Shown here: in pieces, positions 19,256-27,480 of the stretch | Layout: each line of letters begins with the position of its first letter | How positions within the stretch are numbered: the first letter of the stretch is position 1 | NCBI RefSeq assembly: GCF_005434965.1 | Contig: NZ_SKCI01000001.1 | Location: 257,370 to 321,369 of the forward strand | Direction of reading: 5' to 3' | Length of the DNA stretch: 64,000 nucleotides | Source: Marimonas lutisalis | Lineage (GTDB): Bacteria; Pseudomonadota; Alphaproteobacteria; Rhodobacterales; Rhodobacteraceae | Translations under genes and position numbers: made by a program | The notes under the pieces: model-generated | The model's input: the letters and a program-made list of their open reading frames with translations, nothing else | What the model was told of the DNA's origin: nothing | Databases searched by the model: none

Positions 19256-20317
19256 TCAGACGGTCGCGGCGACGCGGGTCTGGTCGACCAGCATGTCGGT
19301 GATCATTGCCCCGATCCACATGCAGAACAGCGCCAGCCAAGCCGTGCCCGCGAAAATCGAGCCACCGGTGACACCTGCGCCGATGGCGCAGCCGCCCGCC
19401 AGCATCGCGCCAAATCCCATCAGGACTGCGCCGGTCATCGAGCGACGCATGTTCGATTCATCGGTGAAGCCCTGGAACTTGAATTCACGGGCCAGAATGG
19501 ACGAAAGGAAAGACCCGATCACCACCCCCGGCACCAGGCCGATGTCGAATTCAAGCACGGCATTGCGATCGAGAAAGAACATCAAGGTGTTGGCCGACGG
19601 CCCCGAGAAAGTGGCGCTTTCGATCGGCATGGGATCAAAGGAGATCTGGCTGAGCGTGTATGTCAGCACCCATCCAAGCGCGACCGCGAACCCGACACCC
19701 GAGGCGAACACCAGGCGCGAGAACCCGATCCTGTTGCGATAGGAAATGAAAAGCGCCAGCCCAGCCGTCACGAGGCCCAGAAGCAGGCCGAAGTAGTCGG
19801 GCAGGTGGAAGAAGGTCAGCAGATCAAGGTTGTGGCCGCCCTTGGTGATCCAGAGGCCCGCCAGCTTGTCCCGCAGGGGCGATAGCCATCCCGAGAGCGA
19901 CATCTGCGCCACCACGGCAAAGACAAGCCCCGAGACCACTGAGCGCAGGTTGCCCGTGGCGGCCAGAACCAGGAGACGGCCCGAGCAGCCGCGCGCCAGC
20001 ACCATGCCGACGCCAAACATCAGGCCACCGATGATCGCGCCCGACCAGCTGCCCGGCACGGCCATCATGCGGGCATCATCGCTGCGCATCAGGCCCAGAA
20101 GCTCGGCGCCCTGAACCCAGACCAGCGCGGTCGAGAAGGTGAGCAGCCACACGGCCACCTTGTCCTGCATCAGCCCGCGGGCGAATTCGACCGTGGCCGC
20201 GCGTAGGCAAAAACGCGAGCGCTGCGCGGCGACACCGAACACGATTCCGGTGATCAGGCCGAAAAGCGCGGCCGTCGGCCCCTCTCCGATCCGTTCGACA
20301 ATGGCGATAAGGTCCAT
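19256..20317 (-). CDS. YeeE/YedE (TsuA-like) sulfur-compound permease
   Basis: A 353-residue inner-membrane protein with about nine to ten helices. Conserved Cys residues sit in RSRFCLRAA, MVLARGCSGRLL and LAGGCAIGAGVTGG, the pattern of the YeeE/TsuA thiosulfate-uptake channel, in which Cys residues relay the substrate. Length is that of the single-chain, two-repeat form. The start at 20317 has an AGGA Shine-Dalgarno 8-9 nt upstream. It is divergent from an MFS gene, and the shared promoter region carries an FNR-like box, suggesting oxygen control. Confidence 0.87.
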   Translation of the reverse strand: MDLIAIVERIGEGPTAALFGLITGIVFGVAAQRSRFCLRAATVEFARGLMQDKVAVWLLTFSTALVWVQGAELLGLMRSDDARMMAVPGSWSGAIIGGLMFGVGMVLARGCSGRLLVLAATGNLRSVVSGLVFAVVAQMSLSGWLSPLRDKLAGLWITKGGHNLDLLTFFHLPDYFGLLLGLVTAGLALFISYRNRIGFSRLVFASGVGFAVALGWVLTYTLSQISFDPMPIESATFSGPSANTLMFFLDRNAVLEFDIGLVPGVVIGSFLSSILAREFKFQGFTDESNMRRSMTGAVLMGFGAMLAGGCAIGAGVTGGSIFAGTAWLALFCMWIGAMITDMLVDQTRVAATV

Positions 20318-20373
20318 GTGCTTGTCCTGCTGTTTGCTGCGCTGGACATATGCAGTTTCGATGATGCGTTTCC

Positions 20374-20387
20374 TTGATCCAGATCAG
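20374..20387. promoter_or_regulatory. FNR/FnrL-like binding site
   Basis: TTGAT-CCAG-ATCAG matches the FNR/CRP-superfamily consensus TTGAT-N4-ATCAA at nine of ten positions. It lies midway in the divergent region, 56 bp from the permease start and 40 bp from the MFS start. This supports anaerobic or nitrosative control of one or both genes. Confidence 0.6.
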
Positions 20388-20427
20388 TTGTTCTGGGCAA
20401 CGTGCGGGAAAAGGCGTATTCGAGGCT

Positions 20428-21663
20428 ATGAGTAAGACGATTCCACTCGATCAGACGGACCACCTGCCGCTATGGCGGCGTCCTGTCGGGCTGTTGTTCG
20501 TGATGGCGGCGGCGATGCCGATCGCATTCGCGACATGGTCTGCGTTGCTCAACAACTTCATTATCGAGGTTGGCAAGTTCGACGGGTCCGACAATGGATG
20601 GCTGCACACGGTGCGGGAAATTCCCGGTTTCCTGGCCATCGGTGTGATCGCCATCATCATTTTCGTGCGCGAACAGGTGCTTGCGCTGGTGTCGCTTGTC
20701 CTGCTCGGCCTGGCGACGGCACTGACGGCGTGGTTCCCCTCGATGGCGGGGATTCTGACCATCACCATGCTCAGCTCCATCGGGTTTCACTATTACGAAA
20801 CGGTCAACCAGTCGCTGCAGCTGCAATGGCTGCCGAAGGATCGGGCGCCGCAGGTTCTGGGCCTGCTTCTGGCCGCCGGCTCGGCAGCAACTCTGGTGGC
20901 CTATGGGTTGATCGTACTGACATGGCAAGCCTTCGATCTGAGCTACAACTTCGTCTACATGGTTTCGGGGGGTGTCACCGCGTTGATCGCGGTTGTCTGC
21001 TTTTTCGCCTACCCGCAATTCGAAGCGCCAAATCCGCAGGTCAAGAAGATGGTGCTGCGGCGGCGCTATTGGCTCTATTACGCGCTGCAGTTCATGGCCG
21101 GCGCACGGCGGCAGATCTTCATCGTGTTTGCAGGCTTCATGATGGTCGAGAAATTCGGTTTCGACGTGCACGAGGTGACAGGTCTCTACCTTATCAACCT
21201 TGTCATCAATATCGTCGCTGCGCCGCTCTTCGGGCGGGTTGTCGGCCGGTTCGGAGAGCGCAATTCGCTGGCCTTTGAATATGTCGGGCTTGTCTGTGTG
21301 TTCCTTGCCTATGGCGGGATCTACTTTTTCAGCTGGGGTGTTGTCCTTGCGGCTGTGCTCTATGTGCTGGATCACATGTTCTTTGCGCTGGCACTAGCGT
21401 TGAAGACCTATTTCCAGAAAATCGCCGATCCGGGCGATATCGCGCCCACGGCGGCCGTGGCTTTTACCATCAACCATATCGCGGCGGTGTTCCTGCCGGC
21501 ATTGCTGGGCTATCTGTGGCTGGTCTCACCGGGAGCGGTGTTCGTGTTGGCGGCCTGCATGGCGTCGGTTTCGCTGTTTCTGGCGCTGCTGATCCCGCGC
21601 CATCCCGAACCGGGTAACGAAACCGTTTTTGCGCGCTTCGTGCGCGCGGCCCCGGCCGAGTGA
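20428..21663 (+). CDS. MFS transporter
   Basis: A 411-residue major-facilitator protein with about twelve hydrophobic helices and a short basic loop in mid-protein (QVKKMVLRRRYW). The MFS motif region FGRVVGRFGERNSLAFEY resembles motif A. The substrate cannot be named. I chose the ATG at 20428 (MSKTIPLDQTDH) after GAGGCT; the longer ORF would begin at a TTG inside the FNR-like box. Sharing a promoter region with a thiosulfate-type permease hints at sulfur or redox-linked transport. Confidence 0.85.
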   Translation: MSKTIPLDQTDHLPLWRRPVGLLFVMAAAMPIAFATWSALLNNFIIEVGKFDGSDNGWLHTVREIPGFLAIGVIAIIIFVREQVLALVSLVLLGLATALTAWFPSMAGILTITMLSSIGFHYYETVNQSLQLQWLPKDRAPQVLGLLLAAGSAATLVAYGLIVLTWQAFDLSYNFVYMVSGGVTALIAVVCFFAYPQFEAPNPQVKKMVLRRRYWLYYALQFMAGARRQIFIVFAGFMMVEKFGFDVHEVTGLYLINLVINIVAAPLFGRVVGRFGERNSLAFEYVGLVCVFLAYGGIYFFSWGVVLAAVLYVLDHMFFALALALKTYFQKIADPGDIAPTAAVAFTINHIAAVFLPALLGYLWLVSPGAVFVLAACMASVSLFLALLIPRHPEPGNETVFARFVRAAPAE

Positions 21664-21723
21664 TAGTGATATTGACGCCTGCGCGCCTTGGTTTTAGGCG
21701 CAAGAAAAACACCGGAGTGACCC

Positions 21724-22596
21724 ATGCCCACCTTTACCGCCCTCACGACCCTTGCTGGCAAGGCAGCTGCAGAAGCGCTTGGAGAGGCGATGGAGCGGCT
21801 TGATCCCGAACCCACGGGCGTTGGCGTTTTCGAACTCGAGGACGGTTCGGGCCTTTGGGAGGTCGGCGGCTATTTCACCGAAGAACCTGACCGGGCCGGC
21901 CTGGCATTGCTGGAAGCGATGCATGACGCTCGGCCCTTCGTGATCTCGGAACTGCCTGAAACCGATTGGGTGGCCAAGGTTCGCCGTGAACTGGCCCCGG
22001 TCGAGGCGGGACGGTTCTTTGTCTATGGCAGCCATGACGCGGACAAAGTGCCGGTTGGAAGCGAACCGTTGCTGATCGATGCGGCGATGGCCTTTGGCAC
22101 GGGACACCATGGCACCACCTTGGGCTGTCTGCAGGCGCTGGACCGCCTGATCGAGCAGGGGTTCGAGCCGCGAAGTGTTGCCGATATCGGCTGTGGCACC
22201 GCCGTTCTGGCGATGGCCGCCGCCCGGATCTGGCCGGCCGCGATCATTGCCAGTGACATCGACGAGGTTGCGGTGGACGTGGCCGAGGCAAACGTGCGTG
22301 CCAACGGGTTGGAAGGGCGTGTGAAATGCATCGAAGCCGCCGGGTTCGACCACCCCGAACTGCGCGCGGCGGCGCCGTTCGACCTGATATTCGCCAATAT
22401 CCTGAAAGGTCCGCTGATCGCGTTGGCCCCCGATCTGGCGGCGGCGCTGGCGCCGGGGGGGCGGGCGATTCTTTCGGGCATTTTGAACGAACAAGGCGAT
22501 GATGTGGTGGCCGCTTATGCCGAAGCTGGCATCAATCTTGAGTATCGCGCCCAGATTGGTGAGTGGACGACGACAATCATGAAAAAACCGGAATAA
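21724..22596 (+). CDS. prmA: Ribosomal protein L11 methyltransferase
   Basis: Methylates ribosomal protein L11 using SAM. The 290-residue protein has an N-terminal substrate-binding domain, a linker with AFGTGHHGTTLGCLQAL, and the SAM motif DIGCGTAVLAMAAA. Later come the acidic SDIDEVAVDVAEAN segment and the catalytic-loop DLIFANILKGPL. The start follows CGGAGTGACCC. A hairpin overlapping the stop codon (22592-22620) probably terminates it. Confidence 0.94.
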   Translation: MPTFTALTTLAGKAAAEALGEAMERLDPEPTGVGVFELEDGSGLWEVGGYFTEEPDRAGLALLEAMHDARPFVISELPETDWVAKVRRELAPVEAGRFFVYGSHDADKVPVGSEPLLIDAAMAFGTGHHGTTLGCLQALDRLIEQGFEPRSVADIGCGTAVLAMAAARIWPAAIIASDIDEVAVDVAEANVRANGLEGRVKCIEAAGFDHPELRAAAPFDLIFANILKGPLIALAPDLAAALAPGGRAILSGILNEQGDDVVAAYAEAGINLEYRAQIGEWTTTIMKKPE

Positions 22597-22620
22597 GGCG
22601 CGTCGGATTTTCGCCTTATT
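22592..22620 (+). terminator. Intrinsic terminator of prmA
   Basis: Perfect 9-bp stem AATAAGGCG/CGCCTTATT with an 11-nt loop, followed by TTAGGGG. The upstream arm contains the prmA stop codon TAA (22594-22596). Confidence 0.65.
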
Positions 22621-22700
22621 TTAGGGGTTTGCCACAAATTCGCCACAATCGTCGGCGATCAACAGATGAACTCCGGTGGGGGCATGCGCTGGAGGCTGCA

Positions 22701-23045
22701 ATGGCAGATGACTTCAAGAACTTCGAAAAACGGTTGAGCCGTATCGATCGCGCGCACAATCGTGTCTCGGACGGCTATCGGACGACGGTTGGGCCGGACG
22801 GTCTGATCGCGGTACGGGCGCGCCGGCGGCTGCCGCAGGTTCCCTTGAAGGGGCTTGCCTATCTTTTTCTCGGATTTTGTGTGTTCAAGAGTGTTGCCGT
22901 CGCCCATTTCGGCATGACGGGTTATCAGGAACGTGTCGAGACGCTGCGCTCGGGCACGGTGATTGAACAGGCGGGGGCCTGGGCATTGCAGCTCGACGCG
23001 CTTACCGTCTGGATCGCATCAAAGGTTGATCCCTTTATCAACTAG
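22701..23045 (+). CDS. Conserved-looking hypothetical protein, one transmembrane helix
   Basis: I do not recognise a named family. The 114-residue protein has a polar, basic N-terminus (MADDFKNFEKRLSRIDRAHNR, with RARRRLPQVPLKG before the membrane) and one hydrophobic segment GLAYLFLGFCVFKSVAVAHFGM. A soluble tail rich in Thr/Glu follows (YQERVETLRSGTVIEQAG). This predicts an N-in, C-out single-pass protein. Start at 22701 follows GGAGG at a good distance. It is flanked by the prmA terminator and its own terminator, so it is probably monocistronic. Confidence 0.72.
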   Translation: MADDFKNFEKRLSRIDRAHNRVSDGYRTTVGPDGLIAVRARRRLPQVPLKGLAYLFLGFCVFKSVAVAHFGMTGYQERVETLRSGTVIEQAGAWALQLDALTVWIASKVDPFIN

Positions 23046-23086
23046 GCCGGAATATCCGGCCATCAGTTCAGGCGTCTGAAAAGACA

Positions 23087-23127
23087 AAGCGCCGCGTCCC
23101 CCTCCAGGGCGCGGCGCTTCGCTTTTT
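23087..23127. terminator. Bidirectional terminator between converging genes
   Basis: A 10-bp stem AAGCGCCGCG/CGCGGCGCTT around a 13-nt loop, followed on the plus strand by CGCTTTTTC. It lies between the 114-residue gene and the DUF1127 gene, which converge here. Confidence 0.75.
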
Positions 23128-23143
23128 CGGAACTGAAAAACGG

Positions 23144-23350
23144 TCAGTGCTTGGATGCGATGAAGTCGATGTCACCGCGGCACAGGCCGATATCTTCCAA
23201 CTCGCGGTCGCTGAGCTGGGACAGTGCATTGCGGGTCACGCGGGCATCGTTCCATGTAACGATCATCGCACGCAGCGATGCGAAGATCTGGCCGATACGG
23301 CCGTTGGTGCCAGCGGTGAGCTGAACGCGGGGGGTGTCGATTGCAGCCAT
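23144..23350 (-). CDS. DUF1127 small basic protein
   Basis: A 68-residue protein with the C-terminal DUF1127 pattern RNALSQLSDRELEDIGLCRGDID. DUF1127 proteins in Rhodobacter (CcaF1) and other alphaproteobacteria are small regulators that bind RNA or affect RNA turnover; a similar role is likely here. I chose the ATG at 23350 (MAAIDTPRVQ) because AAGGGAA precedes it; two upstream in-frame ATGs have weaker signals. A perfect 9-bp dyad lies about 100 bp upstream. Confidence 0.88.
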   Translation of the reverse strand: MAAIDTPRVQLTAGTNGRIGQIFASLRAMIVTWNDARVTRNALSQLSDRELEDIGLCRGDIDFIASKH

Positions 23351-23448
23351 ATCCGTATTCCCTTTGGTTAGAGTGATGGTCATTGCGATTTCGATGGGGC
23401 AGATAGGCCGATCGCCTGAAAAGGACAAGCAGCGAAAATGGCATATGA

Positions 23449-23469
23449 CCTATGCAGTTTCTGCATAGG
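23449..23469. promoter_or_regulatory. Perfect palindrome in the DUF1127/ruvC divergent region
   Basis: CCTATGCAG-TTT-CTGCATAGG is an exact 9-bp inverted repeat in AT-rich surroundings, and TTTCTGCAT recurs about 60 bp on (23527-23535). It is a plausible operator or a small hairpin. The rest of 23351-23671 shows no gene. Confidence 0.5.
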
Positions 23470-23671
23470 CAAAATATGAATTAAACATCAGAAAATAAGG
23501 CGAAAATCTGCCTGAGCTCATGTCGCTTTCTGCATTTGCGAAGGCGTTTTCCGGCGCCGGGTGTCGCCATGGTGCCGGGGCTGTCGTTTTTGAGCCCCAT
23601 GCGTATAGACGTTGGCAAATGTTCCCCTTTCGTGCTAGTGGTTCAAAAAGGCAACAGAGCAGGCGAAAACG

Positions 23672-24178
23672 ATGCGGGTTTTAGGGATCGACCCCGGGCT
23701 TCGAAACCTGGGATGGGGGGTGATCGATGTCGACGGCAGTCGCCTGAGCCACGTCGCCAATGGAATCTGCCATTCGGGAAGCGGGGAATTGGCGCAGCGC
23801 CTGCTGCGATTGCATGAGCAGCTGAGCGCGGTGGTGGCGCAGTTCCGGCCCGATACGGCTGCGGTTGAGAAGACATTCGTCAACAAGGATGGAGCGGCAA
23901 CACTGAAACTGGGCCAGGCGCGGGGCATTGCCATGCTGGTGCCGGCGCAGGCGGGGCTGAGCATCGGGGAGTACGCCCCGAATGCGATCAAGAAAACCGT
24001 TGTCGGCGTCGGCCATGCAGATAAGACCCAGGTTGCGCACATGGTGAAAATGCAGCTGCCGGGGGCCGTTCCGGAAGGCCCGGACGCAGCGGATGCTCTG
24101 GCGATCGCGATCTGCCATGCACATCACGCGCAGCCAGCCGCGGCGGTGGGAGCAGCACTGAGAAAGGTGGGCACATGA
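23672..24178 (+). CDS. ruvC: Holliday junction endodeoxyribonuclease RuvC
   Basis: Cleaves Holliday junctions after RuvAB branch migration. The 168-residue protein starts [16 protein letters not shown] with the catalytic Asp7, has [22 protein letters not shown], and ends with the acidic/His cluster [16 protein letters not shown]. Length is normal. It overlaps ruvA by ATGA, as expected for the ruvCAB operon. Confidence 0.97.
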   Translation: MRVLGIDPGLRNLGWGVIDVDGSRLSHVANGICHSGSGELAQRLLRLHEQLSAVVAQFRPDTAAVEKTFVNKDGAATLKLGQARGIAMLVPAQAGLSIGEYAPNAIKKTVVGVGHADKTQVAHMVKMQLPGAVPEGPDAADALAIAICHAHHAQPAAAVGAALRKVGT

Positions 24179-24855
24179 TCGGAAAGATCAGCGGGCGGCT
24201 GGACTACAGGGGCGACGATCACGTGCTGATCGATGTGCGGGGGGTGGGTTACCTTGTCTATTGTTCGGAGCGCACGATGGCCACGCTGCCCGGCTCAGGC
24301 GAGGCAGTGGCGCTTTACACCGACCTGCTGGTGCGGGAGGACCTGCTGCAGTTGTTCGGTTTTCCATCGCTGATCGAAAAGGAGTGGCACAGGCTGTTGA
24401 TGAGTGTTCAGGGCGTGGGAGCAAAAGCGTCGATGGCCATTCTGGGCACGCTTGGTGCAGAAGGCGTTAACAGGGCGATCGCGCTGGGCGACTGGAACGC
24501 CGTGAAGGCGGCCAAGGGGATCGGGCCGAAAACCGCGCAGCGCGTTGTGAACGAGTTGAAGGACAAGGCCCCGGCGGTGATGGCGATGGGGGGTACGCTG
24601 AGTGCCACGCTGGAGCCCGAGGCGGATACCGGCGATGAGTTGATCGAACCGGTCACATCCGCACCACGCAAATCGGCGCAAACAGGCGGCGGCAGTGCCG
24701 CGGCGCAATCCGAGGCGCTTTCAGCGCTGTCGAATCTGGGATATGCGCCGGGTGAGGCGGCAAGCGCCGTCGCGCAAGCAGCGGGCGAGGCGCCTGAAGC
24801 GGATACCGCCGCCCTGATCCGGGCGGCGCTCAAGCTCCTGGCTCCGAAGGGATAA
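24175..24855 (+). CDS. ruvA: Holliday junction branch migration protein RuvA
   Basis: Tetrameric junction-binding partner of RuvB. The 226-residue protein has the N-terminal OB fold ([21 protein letters not shown]), tandem helix-hairpin-helix motifs ([32 protein letters not shown]), an acidic low-complexity linker and the C-terminal RuvB-contacting domain ([20 protein letters not shown]). It is coupled to ruvC by a 4-bp overlap and lies 3 bp from ruvB. Confidence 0.97.
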   Translation: MIGKISGRLDYRGDDHVLIDVRGVGYLVYCSERTMATLPGSGEAVALYTDLLVREDLLQLFGFPSLIEKEWHRLLMSVQGVGAKASMAILGTLGAEGVNRAIALGDWNAVKAAKGIGPKTAQRVVNELKDKAPAVMAMGGTLSATLEPEADTGDELIEPVTSAPRKSAQTGGGSAAAQSEALSALSNLGYAPGEAASAVAQAAGEAPEADTAALIRAALKLLAPKG

Positions 24856-24858
24856 ATC

Positions 24859-25893
24859 ATGACGGAACCCGATCCGACATTGCGCGCCGAGGCCCTGCCC
24901 GAGGATGCGGACCGGGCATTGCGCCCGCAGATGCTGGACGAGTTCGTGGGCCAGGAAGAGGCGCGGGCGAACCTGGCGGTGTTCATCCAGTCGGCGCGGA
25001 TGCGCGGCGAGGCGATGGACCACACGTTGTTTCACGGCCCGCCGGGGCTGGGCAAGACGACACTGGCGCAGATAATGGCGCGCGAGCTGGGCGTGGGGTT
25101 CCGGATGACCAGCGGGCCGGTTCTGGCCAAGGCCGGCGATCTGGCGGCGATCCTCACCAACCTCGAGGCGCGGGATGTTTTGTTTATCGATGAAATTCAC
25201 AGGCTTAACCCGGCGGTGGAAGAAGTGCTCTATCCCGCCATGGAGGATTTCGAGCTGGATCTGGTGATCGGCGAGGGGCCGGCGGCACGCACGGTCCGGA
25301 TCGAGCTGCAACCCTTCACGCTGGTCGGCGCGACCACGCGGCTGGGCCTGCTGACGACGCCGCTGCGCGACCGGTTCGGGATTCCGACGCGGTTGCAGTT
25401 CTACGAAATTCACGAGCTGAACCAGATTGTGAGCGCCAATGCGCGTAAGCTGGGCATCGAGGCCGAGCCGGAGGGTGCGCTGGAGATCGCAAAGCGGTCG
25501 CGCGGGACCCCGCGGATTGCCGGGCGTCTGCTGCGCCGGGTGGTTGATTTCGCCGTGGTCGAGGGCGGGGGGCGGATCACCCGCGCGCTGGCCGATGCGG
25601 CGCTGACACGGCTGGGCGTGGACGAGCTGGGCCTCGACGGGGCGGACCGGCGCTATCTCACGCTGATTGCAGAGAATTATCACGGCGGGCCGGTGGGGAT
25701 CGAGACCATAGCGGCGGCGCTGAGCGAGCCGCGCGACGCGTTGGAAGACGTGATCGAGCCCTACCTTTTGCAGCAGGGCCTGATCCAGCGCACGCCGCGC
25801 GGGCGGATGCTGGCGCACAAGGGGTGGAGCCACCTGGGGCTGACGCCGCCGGCGCCGGCGGGCAAAGGCCAGACCGACATGTTCGACGGCTGA
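24859..25893 (+). CDS. ruvB: Holliday junction branch migration ATPase RuvB
   Basis: AAA+ motor that drives branch migration. The 344-residue protein has Walker [13 protein letters not shown], Walker [11 protein letters not shown], sensor 1 [11 protein letters not shown], the Arg-finger region [15 protein letters not shown], and a C-terminal winged helix ([17 protein letters not shown]). It is the final gene of ruvCAB; a 121-bp dispersed element begins 12 nt after its stop. Confidence 0.98.
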   Translation: MTEPDPTLRAEALPEDADRALRPQMLDEFVGQEEARANLAVFIQSARMRGEAMDHTLFHGPPGLGKTTLAQIMARELGVGFRMTSGPVLAKAGDLAAILTNLEARDVLFIDEIHRLNPAVEEVLYPAMEDFELDLVIGEGPAARTVRIELQPFTLVGATTRLGLLTTPLRDRFGIPTRLQFYEIHELNQIVSANARKLGIEAEPEGALEIAKRSRGTPRIAGRLLRRVVDFAVVEGGGRITRALADAALTRLGVDELGLDGADRRYLTLIAENYHGGPVGIETIAAALSEPRDALEDVIEPYLLQQGLIQRTPRGRMLAHKGWSHLGLTPPAPAGKGQTDMFDG

Positions 25894-25904
25894 GCGCGCG
25901 GGGC

Positions 25905-26025
25905 GTTAACCGGGGCCTTTGGGCCGAAAACAGGGTGGGTGACTTGCGTGCACCGTCCGGCTGACATCCGGCTGCCGGGCAATCGGGGTCTGCGACTCGG
26001 CGAAAAAGTTAACGGCGGCGCGAGG
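25905..26025 (+). repeat. 120-bp dispersed element, copy 2
   Basis: Begins at GTTAAC 12 nt after the ruvB stop, then a variable hairpin GGCC-TTT-GGCC. The core GGGTGACTTGCGTGCAC follows, then the 11-bp-spaced direct repeat CCGGCTG-ACAT-CCGGCTG, and a more diverged tail AGTTAACGGCGGCGCGAGG. Length and order match the copies at 13807-13926 and 52109-52230. Confidence 0.7.
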
Positions 26026-26103
26026 CGCACGCGAGCGTGCGCCGGGTTGCACCGCCCGGGCGGCTGGGGCATCACGTGCCCGCAGCCAGGAGGGACCCCG
26101 CGC

Positions 26104-26730
26104 ATGACACCGCAAGAGATCGAGCAGCTCTTTACCCGCGACGATGGCAGCTATCTGTTTGCGCGCTGGGCAAGGCCCATCGTGCCGGTGGTCTTTGGCG
26201 TGGACGACAAGACGCTGGCGGTGGTCAAGGGCGCGATCGAGGCGGTGGTCACGCTGGCGGGCCACAAGATGGCCGAAACCGATCCGGAGCTGGGCGGCAA
26301 CCTGATGCTGTTCTTCTTCCGCGAGTGGGACGAGCTGCTTGGGCTTGACGGGCTGGAGAAGATGGTGCCGGGGCTGGACGACACGGTCGAGCGCCTGAAA
26401 GCGCAGGACGCCAACCAGTACCGGTTCTTCCGCTTCGAGGAGAGCGGCGCGATCAAGGCGGCCTTCGTGTTCCTGCGGATGGATGCGGCGCTGTCGCAGA
26501 TGGCGGTGGAGGACCTGGCGCTGGCCCAGGCGGTGCAGGTGATGCTGCTGTGGGGCGCGCGCGCCTTTGCCGAAACCTCGCCGCTGGCGAAACTTCCCGA
26601 GGGGCAGGTGATCCTGCGGCCCGAGATCGCGGGGGTGATCGCCGCCGGCTATGACCCGGTACTGCCGGTGATGGCGGAAGACGGTGCGTCACACAGTCTG
26701 CGGCTGTTTGCGCGGATGCAGGCGGGCTAG
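26104..26730 (+). CDS. Hypothetical protein, 208 residues, soluble
   Basis: I do not recognise the family. The acidic protein lacks a signal peptide or membrane segments. It begins MTPQEIEQLFTRDDGSYLFARWARPIVPVVFGVDDKTL and has a central LMLFFFREWDELLGLDGLEKMVPG and a C-terminal LPEGQVILRPEIAGVIAAGYDPVLP. The start at 26104 follows the strong Shine-Dalgarno AGGAGGG; the in-frame extension back to 25939 lies in the dispersed repeat and is unlikely to be coding. It is flanked by repeat elements on both sides. Codon usage looks native. Confidence 0.78.
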   Translation: MTPQEIEQLFTRDDGSYLFARWARPIVPVVFGVDDKTLAVVKGAIEAVVTLAGHKMAETDPELGGNLMLFFFREWDELLGLDGLEKMVPGLDDTVERLKAQDANQYRFFRFEESGAIKAAFVFLRMDAALSQMAVEDLALAQAVQVMLLWGARAFAETSPLAKLPEGQVILRPEIAGVIAAGYDPVLPVMAEDGASHSLRLFARMQAG

Positions 26731-26769
26731 GCATGCGGTTTGCGGCGGTTGACATGTCCGCGATCGGCA

Positions 26770-26816
26770 TGTGGGGGCCAGCCCCCACACCCCCGGGATA
26801 TTTGGGGCAAGATGAA
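26770..26816 (+). repeat. Hairpin-plus-tag repeat, copy c
   Basis: Stem TGTGGGGGC/GCCCCCACA (26770-26789) begins about 40 nt after the preceding stop. It is followed by ACCCCC and the tag GGGATATTT-GGG-GCAAGATGAA (26795-26816). It ends 17 bp before the thpR start. Confidence 0.75.
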
Positions 26817-26833
26817 TGGATGGGGGCAGGGGG

Positions 26834-27364
26834 ATGAGGGTGTTCGTGGCGATCGAGCTGCCCGAGGATATTCTGGATGGGCTCTTGCCTTGGCAGGACG
26901 GGTTGCCGGGGCGGCTGGTGGATGAGGAGAACCTGCACCTGACGCTGGCCTTCCTGGGCGAGGTGGACGAGGCGCGGCTGGCGGAGGTGGACGAGGCGCT
27001 GGCGGGACTGCGGCTGGCGGCGCCTGTGCTGCGGGTGACGGGGCTCGACGTGTTCGAGGGGCGCAAGCCGAAGCTGGCCTTTGCCACGGTCGAGCGTCGC
27101 GCAGCATTGGAGACAGTGCAGCGCGCAGTGGCCCAGGCGGTGCGCGGCGCGGGCGTGGACCTGCGCCGTGAGCGGTTCCGCCCGCATGTGACGCTGACCC
27201 GGTTCGGGCGCGAGATGTCGCGACGTGACGAGGTGCAGCTGGCTGGGCAGTTGGGACCGATCCCGCCGCTGGAGGCGCGCGCGGAGGCGTTCGGGCTCTA
27301 CCGCTCGGAGTTGCGCCCGGACGGGCCGCGCTATGTCGCCTTGGCGCGCTATGAATTCTATTAG
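26834..27364 (+). CDS. thpR: RNA 2',3'-cyclic phosphodiesterase (2H family)
   Basis: Hydrolyses 2',3'-cyclic phosphate RNA ends and belongs to the 2H/LigT superfamily. The 176-residue protein has the two catalytic HxTx motifs HLTLAFLG and HVTLTRFG at the expected separation, and starts MRVFVAIELPEDI. I chose 26834 over an in-frame ATG at 26816, which falls inside the tag repeat; a GGGGG run precedes 26834. Its stop codon overlaps a dyad that may belong to the next operon's promoter. Confidence 0.9.
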   Translation: MRVFVAIELPEDILDGLLPWQDGLPGRLVDEENLHLTLAFLGEVDEARLAEVDEALAGLRLAAPVLRVTGLDVFEGRKPKLAFATVERRAALETVQRAVAQAVRGAGVDLRRERFRPHVTLTRFGREMSRRDEVQLAGQLGPIPPLEARAEAFGLYRSELRPDGPRYVALARYEFY

Positions 27365-27413
27365 ATTTTCGCTAATCTAAAGTCCGGAATAATATTCTTT
27401 TGCCTAAGTTTAG
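27361..27413 (+). promoter_or_regulatory. Paired AT-rich dyads upstream of the monooxygenase operon
   Basis: Dyad 1 is TTAGATT-TTCGCT-AATCTAA (27361-27380, perfect 7-bp arms, containing T-N11-A). Dyad 2 is CTAA-GT-TTAG (27404-27413). AATAATATTC between them could be a -10. The stretch is strikingly AT-rich against its surroundings and fits a LysR-type operator pair; the LysR regulator at 32263 is the obvious candidate. Confidence 0.5.
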
Positions 27414-27480
27414 CTGCGGGCATCCTGCAGCGGCGCGCACCCGGCGGATGGCCGGGGCGAGACAGGAAAAGGACGCGGGA

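Noticed and set aside
20374-20427. Upstream start of the MFS gene
   Set aside because: It would place the start codon within the FNR-like box; the ATG at 20428 gives a better N-terminus.
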